The translations under genes were made by a program, and so were the position numbers. DNA of 8,706 nucleotides, from assembly GCA_019412865.1 (NCBI GenBank), contig DXOJ01000359.1:1-8706 (forward strand), written 5' to 3'. The stretch comes from Bacteroides sp. (GTDB taxonomy: Bacteria > Bacteroidota > Bacteroidia > Bacteroidales > Bacteroidaceae). Positions 1 through 6,764 of the stretch are shown in pieces (position 1 is the first letter of the stretch; each line of letters begins with the position of its first letter). The notes below the pieces were generated by a model. It saw only the letters and a list, made by a program, of their open reading frames with translations. It was not told the DNA's origin and searched no databases.

Positions 1-21
1 ATTATTGACTCTGTCATCTTA

Positions 22-81
22 CAACTATCATTTATCAACTATCTTCTTCAACTATCAACTATCATTTATCAACTATCAACT
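22..81. repeat. Short CAACTATC repeat cluster upstream of ubiE
   Basis: The octamer CAACTATC occurs five times, starting at 22, 36, 49, 56 and 70, with a partial copy CAACT at 77-81. A perfect 22-base unit (22-43) is repeated at 56-77. The block fills nearly the whole leader and ends 5 bases before the ubiE start codon. It is low-complexity intergenic sequence; no promoter consensus or hairpin was found in it. A related, more degenerate block in the opposite orientation lies between prfA and pyrF (6706-6764). Its function is unknown. Confidence 0.8.
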
Positions 82-86
82 AAAAA

Positions 87-824
87 ATGGATTACCCGCA
101 ACAACATATCAAGCCTTACGACGAAGAAGGGAAAAAGACCGAGCAAGTGGAACGTATGTTCGACAATATCGCACATGCCTACGACAAGTTGAACCATACC
201 TTATCTTTAGGTATCGACCGCAGCTGGCGCAGAAAAGCTATTGCCTGGTTACGCCCTTTCCAACCGCAGCGCATGATGGATGTAGCGACCGGCACAGGGG
301 ATTTTGCTATCCTCGCCTGCCGCAAACTGCAACCTGCCGAACTGATCGGCACGGACATCTCGGAAGGTATGATGAATGTGGGACGTGAAAAAGTAAAAAA
401 GGAAGGACTGTCGGATAAAATATCTTTTGCCCGAGAGGACTGTACTTCACTCTCTTTTGCCGACAATAATTTTGACGCTATCACTGTAGCTTTCGGTATC
501 CGCAACTTCGAAGATCTCGACAAAGGGCTCTCCGAAATGTGCCGCGTACTGAAACCGGGCGGCCATCTTGTAATTCTGGAACTAACCACTCCGGACCGTT
601 TCCCGATGAAACAACTGTTTTCCATCTACTCTAAAGTCGTCATTCCATTATTGGGCAAACTTCTCTCCAAAGACAACAGTGCCTACCGCTATCTGCCGGA
701 CACGATCAAAGTATTTCCTCAAGGGGAAGTTATGAAAGGAGTCATCGCACGAGCCGGATTTAGCGAAGTCAACTTCAAACGGCTGACTTTTGGCATTTGC
801 ACTCTTTATACCGCGACAAAATAG
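87..824 (+). CDS. ubiE: Demethylmenaquinone methyltransferase (UbiE/MenG family)
   Basis: A 245-residue SAM-dependent C-methyltransferase. In a Bacteroides-like organism, which makes menaquinone and not ubiquinone, the expected role is conversion of demethylmenaquinone to menaquinone at the cytoplasmic membrane face. Visible family marks are the N-terminal YDxxNxxxSxGxxRxWR segment (residues 32-48), SAM motif [10 protein letters not shown] (65-73), the acidic ribose-contact region GTDIS (88-92), AFGIRNF (135-141) and RVLKPGG (153-159). The C-terminal [14 protein letters not shown] is also typical. The length fits the family. The ATG at 87 follows an A-run and has no Shine-Dalgarno, which is normal for Bacteroidota. 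The gene ends in TAG. aroE starts 42 bases downstream on the same strand, so co-transcription is likely. An alternative name is menG; the assignment to the family is firm, the exact quinone substrate is inferred. Confidence 0.95.
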   Translation: MDYPQQHIKPYDEEGKKTEQVERMFDNIAHAYDKLNHTLSLGIDRSWRRKAIAWLRPFQPQRMMDVATGTGDFAILACRKLQPAELIGTDISEGMMNVGREKVKKEGLSDKISFAREDCTSLSFADNNFDAITVAFGIRNFEDLDKGLSEMCRVLKPGGHLVILELTTPDRFPMKQLFSIYSKVVIPLLGKLLSKDNSAYRYLPDTIKVFPQGEVMKGVIARAGFSEVNFKRLTFGICTLYTATK

Positions 825-866
825 TACCAAATCATTATGAATGATTAATTTAATCCTGATTGCATT

Positions 867-1613
867 ATGGAAAAATATGGTTTAATCGGCTACCCTCTGC
901 GACATTCATTTTCTATCGGATACTTTAATGAGAAATTCAAATCCGAAGGTATCAATGCAGAGTATGTGAATTTCGAAATTCCCAGCATTAATAACTTCAT
1001 GGAAGTTATCGAAGAGAATCCCAATTTATGCGGGCTTAATGTAACTATCCCCTACAAAGAACAAGTGATTCCTTTTTTGGATGAACTCGACCGTGATACC
1101 GCAAAGATAGGTGCAGTGAATGTCATTAAAATCATCCGCCAGCAGAAAGGAAAAGTCAAACTGGTTGGCTACAACTCCGACATCATCGGATTCACTCAAT
1201 CCATTCAGCCTTTATTGCAGCCTCACCACCAAAAAGCTTTGATTCTGGGTACCGGCGGAGCTTCCAAAGCCGTCTACCATGGGCTGAAAAACTTGGGTAT
1301 TGAAAGTATATTCGTATCACGAACCCACAAAGCCGATGATATGCTGACTTATGAGGAACTGACTCCCGAAATCATGGCAGAATACACAATCATCGTCAAC
1401 TGTACTCCCGTAGGAATGTTTCCCAAGGTAGATTTCTGTCCTAATATTCCTTATGAGCTACTGACTCCAAACCATTTGCTCTACGATTTGTTATATAATC
1501 CTAATGTTACGCTGTTCATGAAAAAAGGAGAAGCACAAGGGGCTGTCGTTAAAAACGGTCTGGAAATGTTGCTGCTCCAGGCATTTGCCGCATGGGAGAT
1601 ATGGCATAAATAA
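867..1613 (+). CDS. aroE: Shikimate dehydrogenase (NADP+)
   Basis: A 248-residue cytoplasmic enzyme that reduces 3-dehydroshikimate to shikimate in the chorismate pathway. The substrate half shows GYPLRHSFS (8-16), with the shikimate-binding serines S14 and S16, and NVTIPYK (58-64), where K64 is the catalytic lysine. GAVNVI (82-87) and GYNSD (101-105) follow, with D105 as the catalytic aspartate partner. The cofactor half has the glycine-rich loop GTGGASK (128-134), SRT (152-154) in the NADP-recognition position, NCTPVGM (179-185) and the C-terminal NGLEMLLLQ substrate-contact helix. It is shorter than the E. coli enzyme of about 272 residues, mainly through compact loops; no key residue is missing. 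It lies between ubiE and a lipoprotein gene that begins 18 bases after its stop, so it is probably in the same transcript. Chorismate is the precursor of menaquinone, which gives a loose metabolic link to ubiE. Confidence 0.95.
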   Translation: MEKYGLIGYPLRHSFSIGYFNEKFKSEGINAEYVNFEIPSINNFMEVIEENPNLCGLNVTIPYKEQVIPFLDELDRDTAKIGAVNVIKIIRQQKGKVKLVGYNSDIIGFTQSIQPLLQPHHQKALILGTGGASKAVYHGLKNLGIESIFVSRTHKADDMLTYEELTPEIMAEYTIIVNCTPVGMFPKVDFCPNIPYELLTPNHLLYDLLYNPNVTLFMKKGEAQGAVVKNGLEMLLLQAFAAWEIWHK

Positions 1614-1631
1614 GGATTAGAAAGAATTTTT

Positions 1632-2582
1632 ATGAGGAGAAAAGTTGTATATAGCATCATTATTATCATGCTGGCATTGACCGGCTGCACCATCGGAGGA
1701 AGTTTTTATATGTTAAACTTTTCATTGACTCCGAATGCCAAGATTTTGTCTAAAGATGCCGACTCTTATCCCTTCATGTATAGAGACTACCCTTTCCTAC
1801 GTCCATGGGTGGACAGCCTGAAACAAGTGGACGCACTGAAAGACACTTTCATCATCAATCCGCATGGAATACAACTTCATGCGTATTATGTTGCTGCTCC
1901 CCAGCCCACCAGTAAGACAGCAGTCATTGTACATGGATATACAGATAATGCTATCCGTATGTTTATGATTGGTTATCTATATAATCGAGATTTAGGATAT
2001 AACATATTACTTCCCGACCTGCAACATCAGGGAGAAAGTGAAGGTCCGGCCATCCAGATGGGATGGAAAGACCGTTGGGACGTATTGCAATGGATGAACA
2101 TTGCCAATGAAATTTTCGGAGACAGTACGCAAATGGTTGTACACGGCATTTCAATGGGAGGTGCGACAACCATGATGGTGTCCGGTGAGAAACAGAAGCC
2201 ATTTGTTAAATGCTTTGTTGAGGATTGCGGCTACACCAGCGTATGGGACGAATTCTCACATGAACTTAAAGCCAGTTTCCACCTTCCTCCTTTTCCACTA
2301 ATGTATACCACAAGCTGGCTCTGCGAAAAGAAATATGGATGGAATTTCAAAGAGGCATCCTCACTGAAACAAGTAGCTAAGTCACAACTTCCGATGCTGT
2401 TTATTCACGGGGATAAAGATACGTATGTACCAACCTGGATGGTATATTCGCTCTACGAAGCCAAACCGGAACCCAAAGAACTATGGATTGTGCCGGGAGC
2501 GGCTCATGCTGTTTCATACAAAGAGAATAAACAGGAGTACACCGACCGAGTCCGTGCATTCGTCGGGCGATACATTCATTAA
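1632..2582 (+). CDS. Predicted lipoprotein/membrane-anchored alpha/beta hydrolase
   Basis: A 316-residue serine hydrolase of unknown substrate. The N-terminus is basic (MRRK), then hydrophobic, then LTGC (16-19), a good lipobox with C19 as the lipidation site. The fold is alpha/beta hydrolase: the HGYTDN oxyanion-hole loop (101-106), nucleophile elbow GISMG with S174 (172-176), HGDKDTYVP with the likely acid D263 (259-267), and AAHAV with catalytic H292. The triad is therefore complete. It resembles the large group of Bacteroidota hydrolases often labelled peptidase or esterase, and the sequence does not say which. The run after C19 (TIGGSFYM) is still hydrophobic, so an uncleaved membrane anchor is an alternative to lipidation. 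It starts 18 bases after aroE and is probably the last gene of that transcript, since a promoter element appears in the next gap. Confidence 0.85.
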   Translation: MRRKVVYSIIIIMLALTGCTIGGSFYMLNFSLTPNAKILSKDADSYPFMYRDYPFLRPWVDSLKQVDALKDTFIINPHGIQLHAYYVAAPQPTSKTAVIVHGYTDNAIRMFMIGYLYNRDLGYNILLPDLQHQGESEGPAIQMGWKDRWDVLQWMNIANEIFGDSTQMVVHGISMGGATTMMVSGEKQKPFVKCFVEDCGYTSVWDEFSHELKASFHLPPFPLMYTTSWLCEKKYGWNFKEASSLKQVAKSQLPMLFIHGDKDTYVPTWMVYSLYEAKPEPKELWIVPGAAHAVSYKENKQEYTDRVRAFVGRYIH

Positions 2583-2627
2583 ACCTATTATAACAACGAG
2601 TTGTAGATTCATAACAGAAAAAGTTTC

Positions 2628-2635
2628 TATATTTG
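2628..2635 (+). promoter_or_regulatory. Bacteroides-type -7 promoter element for the TPM-lemA unit
   Basis: TATATTTG matches the Bacteroides -7 consensus TAnnTTTG exactly and lies 19 bases before the ATG at 2655, in the 72-base gap after the hydrolase gene. The -33 side is weak: the nearest TTG (2601-2603) is 24 bases upstream, longer than the usual 19-21. That TTG is part of a small inverted repeat, ACAAC-GA-GTTGT (2593-2604). If used, the promoter would give a 5' leader of only about 12 bases. Confidence 0.5.
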
Positions 2636-2654
2636 CATACATAAAATATTCGTT

Positions 2655-3572
2655 ATGAAATCAATATTGACTTTTATACTAGCAACTATTCTTCTGTTCC
2701 CACTACAAGCTCAAGAGAAAGTATACACGGTGGACAACCTACCGAAAGTTCACCTGCAAAACAAAATGCAATATGTTTGCAACCCGGCCGGCATACTTTC
2801 ACAGGCAGCTTGTGACAGTATAGACTCCATGCTTTATGCCTTGGAACAACAAACAGGAATTGAAACGGTAGTTGCCGTAGTTCCTTCAATCGGAGAAGAA
2901 GATTGTTTCAATTTCTGCCACCAGCTACTCAACCAATGGGGTGTTGGGAAGAAAGGCAAAAATAATGGATTGGTCATTTTGTTGGTTACAGATCAACGTT
3001 GTATCCAGTTTTATACCGGTTATGGACTGGAAGGAGTGCTCCCCGATGCGATCTGCAAAAGGATTCAAACCAAATATATGATTCCTTACCTGAAAGACGG
3101 AAATTGGAATGCAGGAATGGTGGCTGGTCTTAAAGCAACTTGCCAGCGTCTTGACGGTTCCATGGAAAACGATGCCCTCTCCGATTCGAACGACGGTGGC
3201 TCCTTTGATTTTGTTCTTGCCATCCTTTGCTTTATTGTCATCGGTGGAGGTCTTGCTTTCTTTTCTGCACGCAGGCAAAGCCGTTGCCCGAAATGCGGTA
3301 AACACCAATTGCAGAGAACAGGAAGTGTAATCGTATCCCGGATTAACGGAGTGAAAACTGAAGATGTCACCTATACATGTAGAAACTGCGGACATACCAT
3401 CATACGTCGTCAACAAAGTTATGATAGCGACTACCATCACCGGGGAGGTGGCGGAGGCGGTCCATTTATCGGCGGCTTTGGCGGAGGTAGTTTAGGAGGC
3501 GGAGGCGGTTTCGGTGGAGGCAGCTTCGGCGGAGGAATGGGAGGCGGTGGTGGTGCCGGCTCACGTTTCTAA
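2655..3572 (+). CDS. TPM-domain membrane protein with zinc ribbon and glycine-rich tail
   Basis: A 305-residue envelope protein of the TPM (Psb32/YgcG-like) family, whose biochemical role is poorly defined. Order of parts: a signal peptide (residues 1-19, likely cut near LQA-Q20); a TPM domain (about 32-170) with the characteristic NPAGILS start, NNGLVILLV (103-111) and FYTGYGLEGVLPD (119-131); a membrane segment (about 184-205); a four-cysteine zinc-ribbon-like module C211/C214 and C242/C245; then a tail of mostly glycine with scattered F, S, L and M (264-303) ending in SRF. The topology implied is a periplasmic TPM domain and a cytoplasmic zinc ribbon and tail. A glycine-rich C-terminus is common in TPM proteins. 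lemA follows after 47 bases, a frequent pairing. It probably has its own promoter at 2628. The domain call is strong; the function is unknown. Confidence 0.85.
   Translation: MKSILTFILATILLFPLQAQEKVYTVDNLPKVHLQNKMQYVCNPAGILSQAACDSIDSMLYALEQQTGIETVVAVVPSIGEEDCFNFCHQLLNQWGVGKKGKNNGLVILLVTDQRCIQFYTGYGLEGVLPDAICKRIQTKYMIPYLKDGNWNAGMVAGLKATCQRLDGSMENDALSDSNDGGSFDFVLAILCFIVIGGGLAFFSARRQSRCPKCGKHQLQRTGSVIVSRINGVKTEDVTYTCRNCGHTIIRRQQSYDSDYHHRGGGGGGPFIGGFGGGSLGGGGGFGGGSFGGGMGGGGGAGSRF
3444..3560 (+). repeat. GGN-rich segment coding a poly-glycine tail
   Basis: Runs of GGA, GGC and GGT codons broken by TTT/TTC, AGT/AGC, TTA and ATG encode the glycine-rich tail of the TPM protein. Units of the type GGFGGGS recur (for example GGFGGGSLGG and GGFGGGSFGG). 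The segment is markedly richer in G than the surrounding DNA and could vary in length between strains. Confidence 0.75.
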
Positions 3573-3619
3573 AGAAAATAAGAAAAAACAGATTATCAAA
3601 TTCAATAAAAACAAGAAAC

Positions 3620-4201
3620 ATGAAGAAGTCAATTATTATCATCTTAGCCGTTGTGGCTATCCTTGTCATATGGGCAGTAAGTGTATATAACGGTCTGGTA
3701 ACTATGGACGAGAATGTAAGTGGTCAATGGGCAAATGTAGAAACTCAATACCAACGCCGTGCCGACTTGATTCCTAATTTGGTAAATACCGTGAAAGGAT
3801 ATGCAACACATGAAAAGGAAACATTAGAGGGAGTTGTTGCCGCACGTAGCCAGGCAACTCAAATTAAAGTGGACGCCGCCGATCTGACACCGGAAAAGCT
3901 GGCGCAATATCAAAAGGCGCAAGGTGCTGTAACATCAGCACTGGGCAAGTTATTAGCTATTACCGAGAATTATCCCGACTTAAAAGCTAATCAAAACTTC
4001 CTGGAATTACAGGCTCAACTGGAAGGAACTGAAAACCGTATCAATGTAGCACGCAAAAATTTCAATGATGCTGCACAGGCTTATAACACCAATATCCGCC
4101 GTTTCCCTAAGAATATCTTTGCAGGAATGTTCGGCTTTGATAAGAAAGCATATTTTGAAGCAGAAGAAGGAAGCGAGAAGGCTCCGAAAGTAGAATTCTA
4201 A
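3620..4201 (+). CDS. lemA: LemA family membrane protein
   Basis: A 193-residue protein with one N-terminal membrane anchor (residues 4-22) followed by a helical domain. The LemA signature is well preserved: YNGLV (23-27), QRRADLIPNLVNTVKGYATHE split over 45-65, AARS (74-77), ENYPDLKAN (116-124), and further on TENRINVARKNFNDAAQAYN and IRRFP. The length is typical. LemA proteins are thought to sit in the membrane with the helical domain outside the cytoplasm; no enzyme activity is established. The upstream neighbour is a TPM protein, and TPM and LemA genes recur side by side in many bacteria, which suggests a joint envelope role (inference). The leader is A-rich with no Shine-Dalgarno. A strong hairpin 25 bases after the stop probably ends the transcript. 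The symbol is a family name; it does not imply the unrelated GacS/LemA sensor kinase. Confidence 0.92.
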   Translation: MKKSIIIILAVVAILVIWAVSVYNGLVTMDENVSGQWANVETQYQRRADLIPNLVNTVKGYATHEKETLEGVVAARSQATQIKVDAADLTPEKLAQYQKAQGAVTSALGKLLAITENYPDLKANQNFLELQAQLEGTENRINVARKNFNDAAQAYNTNIRRFPKNIFAGMFGFDKKAYFEAEEGSEKAPKVEF

Positions 4202-4226
4202 AAAAGATCAGATAAAGCCCTTACAT

Positions 4227-4275
4227 ATTAAGAGTTAAAATCACAGTTCTCATTACTATGATTTTAACTCTTAAT
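4227..4275 (+). terminator. Likely intrinsic terminator after lemA
   Basis: A perfect 17-bp inverted repeat: the arm at 4227-4243 (core AAGAGTTAAAATCA) pairs with 4259-4275 (core TGATTTTAACTCTT) around a 15-base loop. TTTTCT and a T-rich stretch follow on the + strand (4275-4300). The position between the lemA stop and the purM promoter fits a terminator. The stem is AT-rich, so it relies on length for stability. Confidence 0.75.
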
Positions 4276-4322
4276 TTTCTATTATTATTCTCCTTTTCAA
4301 GAGAATATTCTAAAGTAAAATA

Positions 4323-4335
4323 GTTAATGATTAAC
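4323..4335. promoter_or_regulatory. Palindrome GTTAAT-G-ATTAAC upstream of purM
   Basis: A perfect 6-bp inverted repeat with a single central base, 16 bases upstream of the TTG of the purM promoter. Its shape suits a dimeric regulator, but AT-rich palindromes of this size also arise by chance, and no regulator is identified. Confidence 0.3.
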
Positions 4336-4351
4336 ATTTGCCAGTACCTAG

Positions 4352-4382
4352 TTGGCTGTACCAAAAAAAAGCAGTACTTTTG
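4352..4382 (+). promoter_or_regulatory. Bacteroides-type promoter for purM-prfA-pyrF
   Basis: TTG at 4352-4354 (-33 region) and TACTTTTG at 4375-4382 (-7, exact TAnnTTTG) are separated by 20 bases, the spacing expected for the Bacteroides primary sigma factor. Transcription would start near 4388-4390, giving a leader of about 22 bases before the purM ATG. Three GTAC-centred motifs overlap or flank it (4344-4347, 4358-4361, 4374-4377). Confidence 0.75.
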
Positions 4383-4411
4383 CAGCCGTATACAATATAA
4401 TTCTATAACTC

Positions 4412-5578
4412 ATGAGTAATCAACGATACATGATGCGTGGAGTAAGCGCATCAAAAGAAGATGTGCACAACGCCATCAAGAACATCGACAAAGGAATCTT
4501 TCCGAAAGCATTCTGTAAAATTATTCCCGATATATTGGGAGGTGACCCGGAATATTGCAACATTATGCACGCCGATGGCGCCGGAACCAAATCATCTCTT
4601 GCTTATATGTACTGGAAAGAAACGGGTGATTTGTCCGTTTGGAAAGGTATCGCACAGGATGCATTGATTATGAATATCGACGACCTGCTTTGTGTAGGTG
4701 CCGTAGACAATATTCTTGTCTCTTCTACCATTGGACGTAATAAACTGTTGATTCCCGGAGAAGTAATTTCCGCCATCATCAATGGAACAGATGAATTGCT
4801 GGCCGAACTCCGTGAAATGGGGGTAGGTGTATACGCAACCGGTGGTGAAACAGCTGATGTCGGCGACTTGGTTCGTACAATCATCGTTGACTCTACCGTA
4901 ACTTGTCGCATGAAACGTTCAGACGTTATCGACAATGCCAATATTCGTCCGGGTGACGTGATCGTCGGTCTGGCTTCTTACGGACAAGCTACTTACGAAA
5001 AAGAATACAATGGCGGTATGGGCAGCAATGGTTTGACAAGTGCCCGTCACGATGTATTCGGAAAATATCTTGCTGAAAAATATCCGGAAAGCTACGATGC
5101 TGCCGTTCCCGAAGAATTAGTTTACTCCGGCAAGTTAAAACTGACAGACAGTGTAGAAGATTCTCCGATTGATGCAGGTAAGTTGGTGCTCTCCCCTACT
5201 CGTACATACGCACCGGTAGTGAAGAAATTACTCGATGCACTGCGCCCGGAAATCCACGGAATGGTACACTGTTCCGGTGGTGCACAAACCAAAGTTTTAC
5301 ACTTTGTTGAAAATGTTCGTGTAGTAAAAGATAATCTTTTCCCCGTTCCTCCTTTATTCAAAACTATTCAAGAACAAAGCGGTACGGACTGGGCAGAAAT
5401 GTACAAGGTATTCAATATGGGACATCGCCTCGAAGTCTACTTGTCACCGGAACATGCAGAAGAAGTAATTGCTATTTCCGAGTCATTCGGTATTCCGGCA
5501 CAGATTGTAGGACGTGTTGAAGCATGTGAGCAAACAGAATTAATCATTAAGAGCGAATTCGGAGAATTTAGATACTAA
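4412..5578 (+). CDS. purM: Phosphoribosylformylglycinamidine cyclo-ligase (AIR synthase), divergent
   Basis: A 388-residue cytoplasmic enzyme of the PurM/AIR synthase family, expected to close FGAM to aminoimidazole ribotide with ATP in purine synthesis. Matching marks are the N-terminal MRGVSASKEDV (equivalent to YxDAGVD), the ATP-contact DGAGTK (55-60), NIDDLLCVGA (88-97), GGETAD (144-149), SNGLTSAR (205-212), LSPTRTY in the middle, HCSGGA (286-291) and MYKVFNMG. It is longer than E. coli PurM (about 345 residues). The clearest addition lies before SNG (about 192-204); a second lies around 220-255. The usual HxTGGG is here HCSGGA. A PurM-like paralogue with another substrate is possible, but this form is what I recall as the PurM of Bacteroides. 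It has its own promoter (4352-4382) and is followed by prfA after only 3 bases, so the two are surely in one operon. Confidence 0.85.
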   Translation: MSNQRYMMRGVSASKEDVHNAIKNIDKGIFPKAFCKIIPDILGGDPEYCNIMHADGAGTKSSLAYMYWKETGDLSVWKGIAQDALIMNIDDLLCVGAVDNILVSSTIGRNKLLIPGEVISAIINGTDELLAELREMGVGVYATGGETADVGDLVRTIIVDSTVTCRMKRSDVIDNANIRPGDVIVGLASYGQATYEKEYNGGMGSNGLTSARHDVFGKYLAEKYPESYDAAVPEELVYSGKLKLTDSVEDSPIDAGKLVLSPTRTYAPVVKKLLDALRPEIHGMVHCSGGAQTKVLHFVENVRVVKDNLFPVPPLFKTIQEQSGTDWAEMYKVFNMGHRLEVYLSPEHAEEVIAISESFGIPAQIVGRVEACEQTELIIKSEFGEFRY

Positions 5579-5581
5579 AGA

Positions 5582-6694
5582 ATGGCAGATAACAGTACCA
5601 TATTAGAAAAATTAGACGGACTCGTAGCCCGTTTTGAAGAAATATCTACCCTTATCACAGACCCGGCAGTGATTGCCGATCAGAAACGTTACGTCAAGTT
5701 GACTAAAGAATATAAGGAATTAGACGACTTGATGAAAGCAAGGAAAGAATATATCCAATTACTGGGTAATATTGAAGAAGCTAAAAATATCCTTGCTAAT
5801 GAATCGGACACCGAAATGCGCGAGATGGCAAAAGAAGAAATGGACAATAGTCAAGAGCGCCTTCCGGTATTGGAAGAAGAAATCAAACTGATGCTTGTCC
5901 CTGCCGATCCGCAAGACAGCAAGAACGCAATTCTTGAAATCCGTGGTGGTGCAGGAGGTGATGAAGCAGCTATCTTTGCCGGTGACCTCTTTCGTATGTA
6001 TGCCAAATTCTGTGAAACCAAAGGTTGGAAGATGGAAGTCTCCAATGCAAACGAAGGGACAGCAGGAGGATTCAAAGAAGTTGTTTGTAGCGTCACGGGC
6101 GATAATGTATACGGAATCTTAAAATATGAATCGGGAGTACACCGCGTACAGCGTGTTCCTGCTACCGAAACACAAGGACGTGTTCATACTTCTGCCGCAT
6201 CAGTGGCGGTACTTCCCGAAGCTGAAGAATTCGATGTAGTCATCAACGAAGGAGAAATCAAATGGGATACTTTCCGAAGTGGTGGTGCCGGTGGACAGAA
6301 TGTAAATAAGGTAGAATCCGGAGTACGTCTGCGTTATATCTGGAAGAACCCGAATACAGGTATTGCCGAAGAAATACTCATTGAATGTACCGAAACACGT
6401 GACCAACCGAAAAATAAGGAACGTGCTTTGGCCCGTCTCCGTACGTTTATCTATGACAAGGAACATCAGAAATACATCGATGACATTGCCTCCAAACGTA
6501 AAACAATGGTATCGACCGGAGACCGTTCTGCTAAAATCCGCACCTACAACTATCCGCAGGGACGAATCACCGACCATCGCATCAATTACACGATTTATAA
6601 TCTTGCTGCATTCATGGACGGGGATATTCAAGACTGCATCGACCACCTGATCGTAGCAGAAAACGCGGAACGCTTGAAAGAAAGCGAGCTTTAG
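5582..6694 (+). CDS. prfA: Peptide chain release factor 1
   Basis: A 370-residue class I release factor that reads UAA and UAG and triggers peptide release on the ribosome. The N-terminal part (to about residue 110) is helical. The codon-recognition tripeptide is PAT (193-195), within HRVQRVPATETQGRVHTSA, which marks RF1 and not RF2 (SPF). The catalytic GGQ is at 237-239. After it the protein has about 8 more residues than E. coli RF1 (around 252-266), and the usual RSQHKNK reads RDQPKNK (273-279). The C-terminal DHR..YTIYNL segment is typical. The start lies 3 bases after the purM stop, so translation is probably coupled. The stop is TAG, a codon RF1 itself reads, and the same frame stays open for 23 further codons to a TAA at 6764-6766. 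Confidence 0.95.
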   Translation: MADNSTILEKLDGLVARFEEISTLITDPAVIADQKRYVKLTKEYKELDDLMKARKEYIQLLGNIEEAKNILANESDTEMREMAKEEMDNSQERLPVLEEEIKLMLVPADPQDSKNAILEIRGGAGGDEAAIFAGDLFRMYAKFCETKGWKMEVSNANEGTAGGFKEVVCSVTGDNVYGILKYESGVHRVQRVPATETQGRVHTSAASVAVLPEAEEFDVVINEGEIKWDTFRSGGAGGQNVNKVESGVRLRYIWKNPNTGIAEEILIECTETRDQPKNKERALARLRTFIYDKEHQKYIDDIASKRKTMVSTGDRSAKIRTYNYPQGRITDHRINYTIYNLAAFMDGDIQDCIDHLIVAENAERLKESEL

Positions 6695-6705
6695 AAAAAT
6701 GAAGA

Positions 6706-6764
6706 GTTGATCGTTGAGAATGATTTCTTAGAAATAGTCAATAGTAAATTGTATAATAGTAAAT
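6706..6764. repeat. Degenerate short repeats in the prfA-pyrF spacer
   Basis: The 76-base spacer contains GTTGATCGTTGAGAATGATT (6706-6725). This resembles the reverse complement of the repeat block upstream of ubiE, where GTTGATAGTTGATAAATGAT is read on the minus strand. AATAGT then occurs three times (6733, 6740, 6755), and AATAGTAAAT twice, at 6740-6749 and 6755-6764. No promoter consensus is seen here, so pyrF probably depends on the purM promoter. Confidence 0.6.

Noticed and set aside
5..388. A 127-codon + strand open frame covering the leader repeats and the start of ubiE
   Set aside because: It is out of frame with ubiE. Its first part is translated repeat sequence and the rest is a shadow of a well-supported methyltransferase gene.
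179..625. A 148-codon minus-strand open frame within ubiE
   Set aside because: Antisense shadow of conserved methyltransferase motifs; no family resemblance.
830..846. Inverted repeat AATCATT-ATG-AATGATT between ubiE and aroE as a terminator
   Set aside because: The stem is only 7 bp, has no GC core and is not followed by a good T-run. aroE starts 20 bases later with no promoter consensus in between, so read-through is more likely.
2593..2604. Inverted repeat ACAAC-GA-GTTGT as an operator or terminator
   Set aside because: Five-bp arms around two bases are too short to support a claim; noted only as part of the TPM promoter region.
2425..2658. A 77-codon + strand open frame bridging the hydrolase end and the TPM start
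   Set aside because: It is out of frame with the hydrolase, covers the TPM promoter region and has no family resemblance.
2925..3440. A 171-codon minus-strand open frame
   Set aside because: It lies wholly inside the TPM gene on the opposite strand, has no recognisable domain, and the + strand reading is clearly a real protein.
4202..4411. A small gene or riboswitch in the lemA-purM gap
   Set aside because: The gap is explained by a terminator hairpin and a promoter with a leader of about 22 bases, too short for a riboswitch; no convincing small open frame was seen.
6200..6646. A 148-codon minus-strand open frame within prfA
   Set aside because: Antisense shadow of the GGQ domain and the C-terminus of RF1; no recognisable features.
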